A DNA stretch of 64,000 bases, taken from positions 992,001-1,056,000 of the forward strand of contig CAVSWC010000003.1 of the NCBI GenBank assembly GCA_963731585.1, read 5' to 3'. Source of the DNA: CANKHA01 sp963731585 (lineage in GTDB: Bacteria; Pseudomonadota; Alphaproteobacteria; Rhizobiales; Xanthobacteraceae). Positions 8,954-19,563 of the stretch are shown piece by piece (the first letter of the stretch is position 1; each line of letters opens with the position of its first letter). The position numbers were made by a program, and so were the translations under genes. The notes beneath the pieces are model-generated. The model was given only the letters and a program-made list of their open reading frames with translations. It was not told where the DNA came from and ran no database searches.

Positions 8954-9805
8954 TCACTCCGCGGCGTCCTGGCGCCCCAGCTTGAAGACGTGATCGCGGG
9001 TCCAGCGGGCAACCTCGGTGGCCGTCGTGATCCAGGCACCCTCGGCTTTCTTCATGTGCTGAAGGATGTCGCGCAGCGCCTGGGCCCGGCCCGGCCGTCC
9101 GGAGATGTAGTCATGAATCTGGAACGGCACATAGGTCGCGACCGACTTCGACTCCTCATGGAATTCATCGAACATCGACTTCCACACCACCAACGTGTCG
9201 CGCGGATTACCGGCATCGTTATTGCGGTGAGCATAGGTGCGGCCGTCGCCATAAGGCTGGCGCGGCAGCTCGACCAGATAACGCCCGTTACTTTCCCACA
9301 GGAACGGCAGATCAAATGAGAAGGAATTGCTGTTCCAGAGATAACCATGCTCCATCAGCAGCTCGATGCTGTTCGGGCTCTGGGTGCAGGAGCGCCAGCC
9401 GAGCGGCTGATGTCCGGTGCGGCTGCGGATCATGTCGCCCGTCCGCTTCATCACATCCCATTCCTGCTCGCGCGTCAGCTCACGCGCGCATTCGTGGTGA
9501 TAGCCATGGCCTGCGATTTCATGCCCCTGCGCGACAATGGCCTTCACCGCTTCCGGGTAACGTTCGGCGATACCGCCACAGGTATTGAAGGTGATCTTGA
9601 CCTTCTCTTCCTCAAGGATGCGGAGAATGCGCCAGATGCCGGTATGCGGCCCGTATTCGCACTGCGTCCACTCCTCGTTATCGAGCGTTCCGTCGGGCAG
9701 CGGGCGCACGTCCTCCCCGCCCTGGAAATCCAGCGTCAGGACCACGGCGGTGCGGACATTCTCCGGCCAGAAAAATTTGCCCTCGTAGTGGTGATCCCGC
9801 AGCAT
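8954..9805 (-). CDS. Polysaccharide deacetylase family protein (NodB fold, PuuE/allantoinase-like)
   Basis: An intact 283-residue protein without a signal peptide. NodB motif 1 appears as VVLTLDFQGGED, and motif 2 as GHEIAGHGYHHECA, which supplies the metal histidines. A later GWRSCTQSPNS block corresponds to motif 3. The overall layout (FNTCGGIAERYPE, TGHQPLGWR) resembles the cytosolic PuuE allantoinase and N-acyl hydrolase branch more than chitin or peptidoglycan deacetylases. No purine gene is nearby to fix the substrate. Confidence 0.8.
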   Translation of the reverse strand: MLRDHHYEGKFFWPENVRTAVVLTLDFQGGEDVRPLPDGTLDNEEWTQCEYGPHTGIWRILRILEEEKVKITFNTCGGIAERYPEAVKAIVAQGHEIAGHGYHHECARELTREQEWDVMKRTGDMIRSRTGHQPLGWRSCTQSPNSIELLMEHGYLWNSNSFSFDLPFLWESNGRYLVELPRQPYGDGRTYAHRNNDAGNPRDTLVVWKSMFDEFHEESKSVATYVPFQIHDYISGRPGRAQALRDILQHMKKAEGAWITTATEVARWTRDHVFKLGRQDAAE

Positions 9806-9997
9806 GGAAGCATTCTCCCTGGTAGGGCGTTTTTACGCGAAGAAATCCTACCCGGTTGTGAGGGCTGACGGTATCCGCTTTTGCGGCATGATGGTGTTTC
9901 CGGGGGACTGACCGGAGCCCCCCGTGCCTCCAGACAAAGCCTGCCTGTCTATGCGGGGCGGACGGAGGCAGGCGCAGCGGCGGTCATAAGGTGGCCG

Positions 9998-10507
9998 TCA
10001 GGTGTTCCAGCCGTAAGCGACCTTGTCGAGCACGCGGGTGCCGAAGCGCTCCGATGAGCGGGCGACCGCGCGCCCGCCGAGCGCGCGATAGAATTCCACT
10101 GCGGGGTCGTTGTCGGAAAGCGCCCAGACCACCAGGCTCTTCATGCCGCTTTGCGCAAGGTCACGCCGGGCGGCGCTGAATAGCCGCCGGCCGAAACCGA
10201 CGCCCTGGAATTCCGGCCGCAGATAGAGCTCGTAGATCTCGCCGTCATAATACAGGCTGCGCGCGCGGTTGCGTCCGTAGTTGGCATAACCGGCGATGTT
10301 GTCGCCGAAAGCCAGGAGCGCAATACGGCTGCCTTTGCGGACGGCGCTCTCCCACCAGGCGGCGCCGCGGCGGTTGATCAGCTTATCGAGTTCGACGCCG
10401 GGGATGATGCCCTGATAGGCGGAGCGCCAGGCCTCATCATGCGCCGCTGCCACCGCCGGCGCGTCGGCCAGCTTGGCTTGGCGGATTTCGATGACGACCG
10501 TGCTCAT
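9998..10507 (-). CDS. GNAT family N-acetyltransferase
   Basis: From ATG 10507 (MSTVVIEIRQAKLADAPAV) the product is about 170 residues. The acetyl-CoA loop is visible as RPEFQGVGFGRRLF, preceded by the beta-4 strand IYELYL and followed by VVWALSDNDPAVEFYRALG, the usual end of the fold. The start was moved downstream of an in-frame ATG at 10609 because only this one is preceded by no extra unmatched sequence. Substrate unknown. Confidence 0.85.
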   Translation of the reverse strand: MSTVVIEIRQAKLADAPAVAAAHDEAWRSAYQGIIPGVELDKLINRRGAAWWESAVRKGSRIALLAFGDNIAGYANYGRNRARSLYYDGEIYELYLRPEFQGVGFGRRLFSAARRDLAQSGMKSLVVWALSDNDPAVEFYRALGGRAVARSSERFGTRVLDKVAYGWNT

Positions 10508-10768
10508 GCGCAGATAGAAGCAAGCAGCGGGCCGCCCATCAAGCCCCGTCTTTAATGATCGGTTAACGATGTGGATTAACTGTTGTAGGAATGCATCAAA
10601 ATCACCCATCGGACCGGCAAAACAGCGCTCCTGGGCGACGTTTGAAAACGGCGGGGGCTACTCCGGCTGATGCCGGCGGCGCTTCTGGACGGCGTTTTCC
10701 GGCCTCCCCGGCGAATCATTTCCTTGCCGGTGCGGCGCGGTGTGCCGCGCACGAATCACTTTTCGGGA
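10508..10768. other. Intergenic gap with a possible typA terminator hairpin
   Basis: About 260 bases between typA and the GNAT gene. A hairpin near 10730-10752 (GTGCGGCGCGG / CCGCGCAC) lies just beyond the typA stop on the minus strand but lacks a clear U-run. Nothing else was recognised. Confidence 0.35.
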
Positions 10769-12589
10769 TCAAGCGACTTCCTTCTTGCGCTCTTCGCGCT
10801 TGCGCTCGTTCGGGTCGAGCAGCTTCTTGCGCAGCCGGATCGATTTCGGCGTCACTTCGACCAGCTCATCGTCCTGAATATAAGCCAGCGCCTTCTCCAG
10901 CGTCATGCGGATCGGCGGTGTCAGCCGCACCGCCTCGTCCTTGGATGTGGTGCGGATGTTGGTGAGCTGCTTGCCCTTGAGCACGTTGATCTCAAGGTCA
11001 TTGTCGCGGGTATGCTCGCCCACGATCATGCCGCGATACACCTTGCAGCCCGGCTCGATCATCATCGGGCCGCGGTCCTCCAGCTTCCACATGGCATAGG
11101 CAACCGCCTCGCCGGCTTCGTTTGAGATCAGCACGCCATTGCGGCGGCCCTGGATCTCGCCCTTGAACGGCGCGTAATTGTGGAACAGGCGGTTCATGAT
11201 CGCGGTGCCGCGCGTATCGGTCAGCAATTCGCCCTGGTAGCCGATCAGGCCGCGGGTCGGCGCATAGAACACAAGCCGCACGCGGTGACCGCCGGAGGGA
11301 CGCATCTCGATCATCTCGGCCTTGCGCTCCGACATCTTCTGCACGACCACACCGGAGTGGACTTCATCGACGTCGATCACGACTTCTTCGATCGGCTCTT
11401 CCAGTTCGCCCGCCGCGTTCCGGCGCATCAGCACTTTCGGCCGCGACACCGAGACCTCAAAGCCCTCGCGCCGCATCGTCTCGATCAGGATGCCGAGCTG
11501 CAATTCGCCGCGCCCGGCGACCTCCATGGAATCCTTGTCGTCGGATTCGCGCACGCGCAATGCCACGTTGCCTTCGCCCTCGCGCAGCAGGCGGTCGCGG
11601 ATCATGCGGCCGGTCACCTTGTCGCCTTCGGTGCCGGCGAGCGGGGAATCGTTGACGCGGAAAGTCATGGCCAGCGTCGGCGGATCGATCGGCTGCGCGG
11701 GAATCGGCGCCTCGACAGAGGGATCGCAGATCGTGTGCGCGACAGTGGCATTGGGCAGACCGGCAAGGGCGACGATGTCGCCTGCTGCCGCTTCGTCGAG
11801 CGGAACGCGCTCGAGGCCGCGGAAGGCCAGCACCTTGGTGACACGGCCGGTTTCGATCAGCACGCCGTCATGGTCGAGCACTTTCACCGCCTGGTTCGGT
11901 TTCACCGAACCCGAGGTGATGCGGCCGGTGACGATGCGGCCCAAATAGGGATTGGCTTCCAGGATCGTGCCCAGCAGGCGGAACGGCCCTTCTTCGACAT
12001 GCGGGGCCTCGACATGCTTGAGGATGAGATCGAACAGCGGCTTCATGCCGTCGCCATGCGAGCCTTCCAGGGATGTCGCCATCCAGCCCTGCTTGGCCGA
12101 GCCGTAGAGGATCGGGAAATCGAGTTGCTCGTCGGTGGCGTCGAGCGCGGCGAAGAGGTCGAATACCTCGTTGACGACTTCCACCGGGCGCGCGTCGGAG
12201 CGGTCAACCTTGTTGATCACGACGATGGGCTTCAGCCCCATCTTCAGCGCTTTGGAGACCACGAACTTGGTCTGCGGCAGCGGACCTTCCGCGGCGTCGA
12301 CCAGCACCAACGCGCCGTCCACCATGTTGAGGATGCGCTCGACCTCGCCGCCGAAATCGGCGTGGCCCGGCGTGTCGACGATGTTGATGCGGGTCTCGCC
12401 CCACATGATCGAGGTGGCCTTGGCCAGGATGGTGATCCCGCGCTCGCGCTCGAGGTCGTTGGAATCCATCGCCCGCTCGACCTGGCGCTGATTGTCCCGG
12501 TAGGTGCCTGACTGCTGGAGCAGCCGATCGACCAGGGTGGTTTTGCCATGGTCGACATGGGCGATGATGGCGACATTGCGCAGGTTCAT
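10769..12589 (-). CDS. typA: Ribosome-associated GTPase TypA/BipA
   Basis: A translational GTPase that binds the 70S ribosome and helps assembly and stress growth. From ATG 12589 (MNLRNVAIIAHVDHGKTT) it is 606 residues, the family norm. The G1 motif AHVDHGKT, the G2/switch region ERERGITI, G3 DTPGHADF and G4 NKVDR are all visible. EF-Tu-like domain 2 and EF-G-like domains follow, ending in the TypA-specific C-terminal domain (RIRMTLEKALAYI, LRKKLLDPNERKR). The frame is intact. Confidence 0.97.
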   Translation of the reverse strand: MNLRNVAIIAHVDHGKTTLVDRLLQQSGTYRDNQRQVERAMDSNDLERERGITILAKATSIMWGETRINIVDTPGHADFGGEVERILNMVDGALVLVDAAEGPLPQTKFVVSKALKMGLKPIVVINKVDRSDARPVEVVNEVFDLFAALDATDEQLDFPILYGSAKQGWMATSLEGSHGDGMKPLFDLILKHVEAPHVEEGPFRLLGTILEANPYLGRIVTGRITSGSVKPNQAVKVLDHDGVLIETGRVTKVLAFRGLERVPLDEAAAGDIVALAGLPNATVAHTICDPSVEAPIPAQPIDPPTLAMTFRVNDSPLAGTEGDKVTGRMIRDRLLREGEGNVALRVRESDDKDSMEVAGRGELQLGILIETMRREGFEVSVSRPKVLMRRNAAGELEEPIEEVVIDVDEVHSGVVVQKMSERKAEMIEMRPSGGHRVRLVFYAPTRGLIGYQGELLTDTRGTAIMNRLFHNYAPFKGEIQGRRNGVLISNEAGEAVAYAMWKLEDRGPMMIEPGCKVYRGMIVGEHTRDNDLEINVLKGKQLTNIRTTSKDEAVRLTPPIRMTLEKALAYIQDDELVEVTPKSIRLRKKLLDPNERKREERKKEVA

Positions 12590-12710
12590 AACGTGTCCTG
12601 AAAATGGGAGCGCGGACCTCTGGCGCATGCTGATGCGCGCTGAAGGCCCGCGTTATTGCGCCGCAATATAGTCACCAATAGGGCGAAATCAACCAACTTT
12701 GCAGCAGAGG

Positions 12711-13833
12711 TTATTGGCGGCTCGACGCGGGGGTGCGGGTCCAGGGCCCGAGACGAAAACTGTCGGGCCGCGCATTTTGCAACATCAGCATTTCGCCGAC
12801 GCTTTCCGACGTGATCAGGCCGGCAAGCCGGCCATCGGGCTCGACCACCGCCACCGCTGGCGCCGTCTTCTCCTGCAGCATGCTCAAGGCCTCCGATAGG
12901 CAGCGGCGGACACCGATCGTCGGAAGAGCGGAGGACATGGCCTTGGCGACGGAATTGCTTGGCCCGAGGTCTTTCATGCTCCGGATGATATCCGCGCGGG
13001 TCAGAAGCCCGACCGGTTTGCCGGCGTGCATCCACCACCGGGAATTCCCCCTGGCTGGTCTGCAACAAGGTCTGCACCGCCTGTTCGATTTCCTCGTCAG
13101 GCCTGAGCGTCGCGAATCGCGTCATCATCGCCGCGCTCACCGGCACGCCGCGGGACATGGCGCGCAAGGCCACCATGTGCGCCTCCGACGTGGCGGCGAG
13201 ATAAACGAAGATCGCGATGAAGATCAGGATCGGGCTGTAGAACAGGCCGATGAAGCCGAGGACAAAAGCGAGCACCTGGCCGATCTGCGCCGCGATCTCG
13301 GTGGCGCGCACGAAGCCGAGACGGATGCCGAGCAGCGCGCGCAGGATGCGCCCGCCGTCCATGGGGAAGGCGGGGATCATGTTGAACAGCGCGAGGAACA
13401 GGTTGGTCGCGGCCAGCCGGTCGACGAGCGAGACCTTGCCATCCTCGACCGCCATGCCGTTGCCGATCGTCGCGCCGGCGAAGGCCATGAGCACGAGCAC
13501 GATGGCGACGTTGACCAGCGGGCCCGCGATGGCGATCAGGAATTCCTGCCCCGGGTCTTCCGGGATGCGCTCGAGCCGCGCCACCCCGCCGATCGGCAGC
13601 AAAGTGACATCGGGCGTTTGCACGCCGAAGGCGCGCGCGGTGAAGATGTGTCCGAATTCATGGGCGACGACGCAGGTGAAAACCAGCAGGATGAATATCA
13701 GGCCGCTCCAGGCCGCATCCGCCCCGCCCGAGGCGTAACTGGCGGCAAAGATCCAGATCAGGAATAGCAGGAAAGTGATGTGAACACGGATTTCGGTCCC
13801 GGCAATTCTTCCGATATTCAGCGACCAGCCCAT
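12711..13833 (-). CDS. Site-2 protease family (M50) membrane metalloprotease with CBS pair (frameshifted)
   Basis: A membrane zinc protease of the M50 family. The start chosen is ATG 13833 (MGWSLNIGRIAG), with GTGAGGATTG upstream as ribosome site. The zinc motif VVAHEFGHIFTA lies in an early helix. The second motif, MIPAFPMDGGRILRALLG, supplies the third ligand. The tail carries two CBS motifs, the second (GRLAGLITSESVGEM) after a frameshift near 13030. The shifted frame ends at 12711. CBS-linked S2P proteins may sense nucleotides; the substrate is unknown. Confidence 0.85.
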
Positions 13834-13952
13834 GGCAATCCTCACAATCGCGGCCTTAAATAGCTAGGTATGGTGCGATGCTTTGCGAGCCGGGGCAATG
13901 TTCAATTCGCGCGATCGATGATCGAGATATCCGCAGCAGGGAATGGCCAACG

Positions 13953-14246
13953 ATGACGCAGAAACTCGCCGCTCACGAACGCCAATCGGCCCTCGCCAAG
14001 CTCTCGGGGTGGAGCGAGGTCAAAGGCCGTGACGCCATTACCAAAAAATTCGTGTTTCAGGACTTCAGCCAAGCCTTCGGGTTCATGACGCGTGCTGCGC
14101 TGGTGGCGGAAAAAATGGATCATCATCCGGAGTGGTTCAACGTTTACAAAACCGTCGAGGTCACGCTTTCGACGCATGACGCCGGCGGCGTCACCGAGCT
14201 GGACGTGAAGCTGGCGCGGGCGATGGACAAGCTGGCGGGCGGCTGA
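13953..14246 (+). CDS. phhB: 4a-hydroxytetrahydrobiopterin dehydratase (pterin-4-alpha-carbinolamine dehydratase)
   Basis: From ATG 13953 (MTQKLAAHERQSAL) the product is 97 residues, the normal size. The signature KMDHHPEWFNVYKTVEV and the closing LSTHDAGGVTELDVKLA contain the histidines expected in this family. It recycles the pterin cofactor of aromatic amino-acid hydroxylases. No hydroxylase gene is next to it, so it may serve elsewhere or as a general pterin enzyme. Confidence 0.92.
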   Translation: MTQKLAAHERQSALAKLSGWSEVKGRDAITKKFVFQDFSQAFGFMTRAALVAEKMDHHPEWFNVYKTVEVTLSTHDAGGVTELDVKLARAMDKLAGG

Positions 14247-14404
14247 TGCTTTTTTCCTGCCCACCCGATCTCGGGTTTACGGAAGATCGGCACTCATTCA
14301 GTGGCACAAGTCGGAGGCAGCCAACTCGTGCTCGGGGAGGGCGCCACGCATTCGGAGGAAGGGGCGGGTGGGCGGTAAGCAGCGCCTTGCCGCCGCCGCT
14401 TTCG

Positions 14405-14791
14405 ATGACCATCTTTCCCGCCATGATCTTTCCGCACGCCATCTTCTGGGACCGGTCGGACCCTGCGGACGACGAGACGCTGGTGCGGCGCGGCTTCTGG
14501 CAAAAATGCCGGCGCGTGGCAGCGCGGTTGCCATTCGCGCGCGAGCTGCTTGCCGCCTATTACTGCGCCTTCGATCGCGACACGCCGCTGCATGTGAAGA
14601 CGGCGTTGATCGCCACGCTGGCTTATTTTGTCCTGCCCGCTGACCTCGTGCCGGATTTTCTGCCCGCGCTCGGCTTTGCCGACGACGCGGCTTCGCTCGC
14701 GGTCACCCTGCGGCTGGTGGCGGCGCATATTCTGCCGGTGCACCGCGATGCCGCCGATGCGGCGCTGGAAAGACTTACCCGGGAAAGCTAG
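14405..14791 (+). CDS. DUF1232 (YkvA-like) membrane protein
   Basis: From ATG 14405 (MTIFPAMIFPHAIFWDR) the product is 128 residues. The DUF1232 core is visible as TALIATLAYFVLPADLVPDFLPALGFADDA-type sequence, where two short hydrophobic helices flank the conserved PxDLxPD element. Members are small membrane proteins of unknown role. The start is a guess, since the frame is also open upstream to 14246. Confidence 0.75.
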   Translation: MTIFPAMIFPHAIFWDRSDPADDETLVRRGFWQKCRRVAARLPFARELLAAYYCAFDRDTPLHVKTALIATLAYFVLPADLVPDFLPALGFADDAASLAVTLRLVAAHILPVHRDAADAALERLTRES

Positions 14792-14907
14792 GCGCGGTTT
14801 GTTAACGCGCCCGACGCAAGATGGCCCCCGCTCGGCTGCGGCAATCCGCGCTTGCCCCGCCTTTACATTGCCGATTTCGCGATTTAACGCTGGGCGGAAT
14901 AGCCGTT

Positions 14908-15854
14908 ATGTTTCAATCGTTAGCCAGTAGACTCCCACGCAGCCGCGAGCAAGCGATGACCCCGACCAGCATTTTTTCCGCCGCCAGGGCCATGACTTTC
15001 GCGGCGGTCATCGCCCTGCCGGGCGCGGCCTTGGCGCAGCCTTCGATCATCGCGCAAGAAAAGCCGGCGGCTCCTGCAAAGCCGGCGGCCCCTGCGAAGC
15101 CGGCGGCTCCTGCGAAGCCCGCGGCTCCTGTGGCCGCGCCGGCGAACCCGCAAGCCAAGCCTGCTGCCGCGCCGGCAAAGCCCGCCGCGCCCGCTCAGGC
15201 CGCAAAGCCGCCAGCGCCTGCTGCGGCAGCGCCCGCCACTGCAAAACCCGCCGCTGCGAAACCTGCGGCAGCCCCGGCAGCCGCGGCAGCCCCCGCCGCC
15301 AAGCCCGCGGCTCCTGCTGCCGCCAAGCCGGCGGCAGCTGCGGCCACTAAACCTCCGCCGCCGCCAAGCCGGTCCCGACTCCGGCTGCCGTGAAGCCGGT
15401 GGCGGATGACGAGCCGAAGCTGCTCGGGGAATACGCCGAGTGGCGCGCCTTCACCGCCTCCCCCAATGGCAAGAAGCTCTGCTTCGCGGTGGCCAGGCCG
15501 GGCTCCTCGCAGACCAATCCGCCCAATCGTCCGCGCGATCCGGCGTATCTCTACATTTCGACACGGCCAACCGAAAAGGTGAAGGACGAGATCTCGCTGA
15601 TCATTGGCTATCCGATCAAGCCCAATACGGAAGTCACTGCTGCGGTCGGCTCGGCGACTTTCGCGCTCTCCATCCAGGAAGACGGCGCCTGGGTGAAGAA
15701 CCCGCCCGACGAGGCGAAGTTGCTCGAGGCCATGCGCAAGGGCGGCGACGTTGTCATCAAGGGCCAGTCCGGCAAGGGCACCCAGACCACCGACACATTC
15801 TCCCTCAAAGGCGTTACCCAGGCGCTCGATCGCGTCGGGCAGGAATGCAAGTAA
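14908..15854 (+). CDS. Invasion-associated locus B-like protein with Ala/Pro/Lys repeat region (frameshifted)
   Basis: The start at ATG 14908 gives MFQSLASRLPRSRE, then a hydrophobic stretch ending LPGAALAQ, a credible signal peptide. Residues after it form a long low-complexity arm of PAAPAK-type repeats (about 15060-15360). A frameshift near 15355-15375 leads into AAVKPVADDEPKLLGEYAEW and an IalB-like domain (ASPNGKKLCFAVARP ... IGYPIKP). The domain is periplasmic in known members. The repeat arm may span the peptidoglycan, much as the Pro-rich part of TonB does. The indel lies in repetitive GC DNA, where errors are likely. Confidence 0.75.
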
Positions 15855-15916
15855 GCGGGCCTGCGTCCTTCGAGCGCTAAGACAGTTCCGCCTGCATTTG
15901 TGCTAGAAACCAAACC

Positions 15917-17137
15917 ATGACTGCCCAAAACCTCGCCATCGAGAAAACTGCGCTCGAGCGCTATGTCGCGCCGGAGAAGCCGTCGCTTGTTGGCCTCTCG
16001 CGCGAGGGGCTGGGCGCCGCGCTTGCCGCGCTCGGCGTGCCGCGCGCGCAGGTGAAGATGCGCGTGCAACAGCTCTGGCACTGGATCTATGTCCGCGGGG
16101 TGACGAGCTTCGACGCCATGACCAGCGTATCGAAGGAATTGCGCGCCACGCTGACCGAACGTCACACGCTGGCGCGGCCCGAGGTCGTCGCCGAGCAGAT
16201 TTCCGCCGACGGCACGCGCAAATGGCTGCTGCGGCTGCCCGGCGAGCACGCCGGCGAAAATCCGCACGAGGTCGAGTGCGTCTATATCCCGGAAACCGAC
16301 CGCGGCACGCTGTGCCTGTCGAGCCAGGTCGGCTGCACGCTCAGCTGCTCGTTCTGCCACACCGGCACGCAGCGGCTCGTTCGCAACCTGACCGCGGGCG
16401 AGATCGTCGCCCAGATCATGATCGCGCGCGATCGCCTGGATGACTGGAACGCCCCCTCCCTTGATCCCTCCCCCGCAAGCGGGGGAGGGAAGGGTGGGGG
16501 CCGCAAGGTCTCCAACATCGTGATGATGGGAATGGGCGAGCCGCTCTATAATTTCGAGGCCGTGCGCGATGCGCTGTTGGTGGCGCAGGACGGCGACGGG
16601 CTTGGCATCTCGCGCCGGCGCATCACGCTCTCGACTTCCGGCGTGGTGCCGATGATCCCGCGCGCGGGAGAGGAAATCGGCGTCATGCTTGCGGTGTCGC
16701 TGCATGCCGTGCGCGACGAGCTGCGCAACGAGCTGGTCCCGCTCAACCGTAAATATCCGATCAAGGAACTGCTCGAGGCCTGCCGCAATTATCCGGGCGT
16801 GTCCAACGCGCGCCGCATCACCTTCGAATATGTGATGCTTAAAGACGTGAACGACTCCATTGCCGACGCCAAGGCGCTGGTGCGCCTGCTCAAGGGCATC
16901 CCGGCCAAGATCAATCTTATTCCGTTCAATCCCTGGCCGGGCACCAGATACGACTGCTCGGACTGGGAGCAGATCGAGAAATTCTCCCAGGTGGTGTTCG
17001 ACGCCGGCTATGCGTCGCCGGTTCGCACCCCGCGCGGCCGCGACATCCTGGCCGCCTGCGGCCAGCTCAAGAGCGCGACGGAGAAACTTTCCGCGCGCGA
17101 GCGGCTGGCGCTGCGCGCCATGGCCATGACGGACTGA
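15917..17137 (+). CDS. rlmN: Dual-specificity rRNA/tRNA adenine-C2 methyltransferase RlmN
   Basis: A radical-SAM enzyme that methylates A2503 of 23S rRNA and A37 of some tRNAs. The radical-SAM cysteines are at about residues 140, 144 and 147 (GCTLSCSFCHTG). The SAM-binding VMMGMGEPLYNF and the late GTRYDCSDWEQI / SPVRTPRGRDILAACGQL blocks are present; the last carries the methyl-carrying Cys region. At 16451-16502 an in-frame copy of an intergenic palindrome adds a Gly/Ser/Pro-rich loop (about residues 179-195, PSLDPSPASGGGKGGG) without breaking the frame. Confidence 0.96.
   Translation: MTAQNLAIEKTALERYVAPEKPSLVGLSREGLGAALAALGVPRAQVKMRVQQLWHWIYVRGVTSFDAMTSVSKELRATLTERHTLARPEVVAEQISADGTRKWLLRLPGEHAGENPHEVECVYIPETDRGTLCLSSQVGCTLSCSFCHTGTQRLVRNLTAGEIVAQIMIARDRLDDWNAPSLDPSPASGGGKGGGRKVSNIVMMGMGEPLYNFEAVRDALLVAQDGDGLGISRRRITLSTSGVVPMIPRAGEEIGVMLAVSLHAVRDELRNELVPLNRKYPIKELLEACRNYPGVSNARRITFEYVMLKDVNDSIADAKALVRLLKGIPAKINLIPFNPWPGTRYDCSDWEQIEKFSQVVFDAGYASPVRTPRGRDILAACGQLKSATEKLSARERLALRAMAMTD
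16451..16502. repeat. Palindromic repeat inserted in frame within rlmN
   Basis: CCTCCCTTGATCCCTCCCCC followed by GCAAGC and GGGGGAGGGAAGGG is the same kind of element found between genes at 44869-45010 and 49199-49301. Its length, about 51 bases, keeps the rlmN frame open. Confidence 0.75.
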
Positions 17138-17143
17138 TCGTCC

Positions 17144-17662
17144 ATGCAGACGGCCGGGCGCGTTCTTGTCATTCTCCTCGCGTTCATGGCCGCCTGTGCC
17201 GTTGCCACGGTCGTTGTGGTGGTCATGTCGACCTTCGCCAATCCGATCCTCATTGGTTACAGACAGGTTCCCGGGCCTGATATTTACTTCACCCTGCAAG
17301 AATGGGCTTCCCTTACGCGGCCTCTGTTCCCTGCCGTCAGCGCGGTGACGGTCATTCCCATGCTGCTGCTGATCATCCTTATTTCCGAGCTTCTGCAGCT
17401 GCGTTCTTTCTGGTTCTATGTATTATCAAGCGCCGCTGTCGGAGCGGTTTGGCAGGTCATTCTTCTTCTGCTGCTCGCTCTATTTTGGCCCGGGCTGGCC
17501 GACGTTTCCTCTGGGCTGCGGTTTCTCGGTTGGGTCGAAGCGCTCGCCATCGCGGTAACGGCAAGCGCGGCGGCCGGAATTGTTTACTGGACGGTCGCAG
17601 GCCGGAAGGCCGGGCGCTGGGCTTCCGTTGCTGTCGTGTCTCCCGGTGCAGAAAGCCGGTAA
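17144..17662 (+). CDS. Four-helix membrane protein, first of a tandem pair
   Basis: 172 residues starting MQTAGRVLVILLAFMAACAV, 6 bases after rlmN. Four hydrophobic segments are visible. The block ISELLQLRSFWFYVLSSAAVG and the end IVYWTVAGRKAGRW closely parallel the next gene (LAEAFRLRSFLFYALAGVA and LAYWLVAGRKAGAW), so the two are paralogues from a duplication. The function is not recognised. Confidence 0.75.
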   Translation: MQTAGRVLVILLAFMAACAVATVVVVVMSTFANPILIGYRQVPGPDIYFTLQEWASLTRPLFPAVSAVTVIPMLLLIILISELLQLRSFWFYVLSSAAVGAVWQVILLLLLALFWPGLADVSSGLRFLGWVEALAIAVTASAAAGIVYWTVAGRKAGRWASVAVVSPGAESR

Positions 17663-17666
17663 TGCC

Positions 17667-18122
17667 GTGAGACTCATCGGCCGTATCTTCGTGATCTTTT
17701 TTGCCTTCCTCTTCGCCAGCTTGGCGGCGGGCGTCACCATCGCATTCGGGCTGCTCGGGTCGGAGTGGCAGTTCCTGGACGGCGACCCGGTCGCCGTACG
17801 CGCCGGCTTCTGGATCGCGAGTTTTTTCGGCACCAGCTTCGCCGCCGCCGCCGCCTTCCTGCCGTTGTTGCTGTTGGCCATTCTGGCGGAAGCCTTTCGC
17901 CTGCGTTCGTTCCTGTTCTATGCGCTCGCCGGCGTGGCGATCGCGCTGTTGGCCTATTACGGCACCGGTCTCGGCAATCCCTATGAGGAATCGATCGATC
18001 AAGCTGGACCGATCAACCGCGGCCTGGAAATGGCGATCGCCGCCGGCGCGGTGTTCGGACTGGCGTATTGGCTGGTGGCGGGGCGCAAGGCCGGCGCCTG
18101 GCACGAGCCGCGCCGCAGCTAA
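17667..18122 (+). CDS. Four-helix membrane protein, second of a tandem pair
   Basis: Uses GTG 17667 (VRLIGRIFVIFFAFLF), 4 bases after the previous stop, which sets the start because the frame is open upstream only as overlap. The product is 151 residues with four membrane segments. It shares the R-(L/V)-(I/L) N-terminal helix and the AGRKAG ending with its neighbour. Co-translation with the upstream gene is likely. Function unknown. Confidence 0.75.
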   Translation: MRLIGRIFVIFFAFLFASLAAGVTIAFGLLGSEWQFLDGDPVAVRAGFWIASFFGTSFAAAAAFLPLLLLAILAEAFRLRSFLFYALAGVAIALLAYYGTGLGNPYEESIDQAGPINRGLEMAIAAGAVFGLAYWLVAGRKAGAWHEPRRS

Positions 18123-18171
18123 ATTTGCAACCGCGTCCATTCGCCCTATAGTCCGCGCGATTTTACTGAGC

Positions 18172-18258
18172 CGTCATGGCCGGGCTTGTCCCGGCCATCC
18201 CGATTAGACAGGCACTGCGCACCTAAACGGGATGCCCGCAACCAATGCGGGCATGACG
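18172..18258. repeat. Palindromic intergenic repeat, family A copy 2
   Basis: CGTCATGGCCGGGCTTGTCC ... GCGGGCATGACG, matching 3806-3923 in block order. It lies between the membrane-protein pair and argG. Confidence 0.8.
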
Positions 18259-18298
18259 CCGGGGGGACTGGAATAGTCCGGGCCCCGTTGGAGGAACG

Positions 18299-19531
<1,233 letters not shown>

Positions 19532-19563
19532 CCTGGTAGGGAGCGAAGGTGGGGCGTTCGGGG

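Noticed and set aside
15060..15360. Regular GC-rich repeats as a CRISPR-like array
   Set aside because: The period is 15-18 bases with no spacers of constant length, and it translates to PAAPAK repeats in a protein-coding frame.
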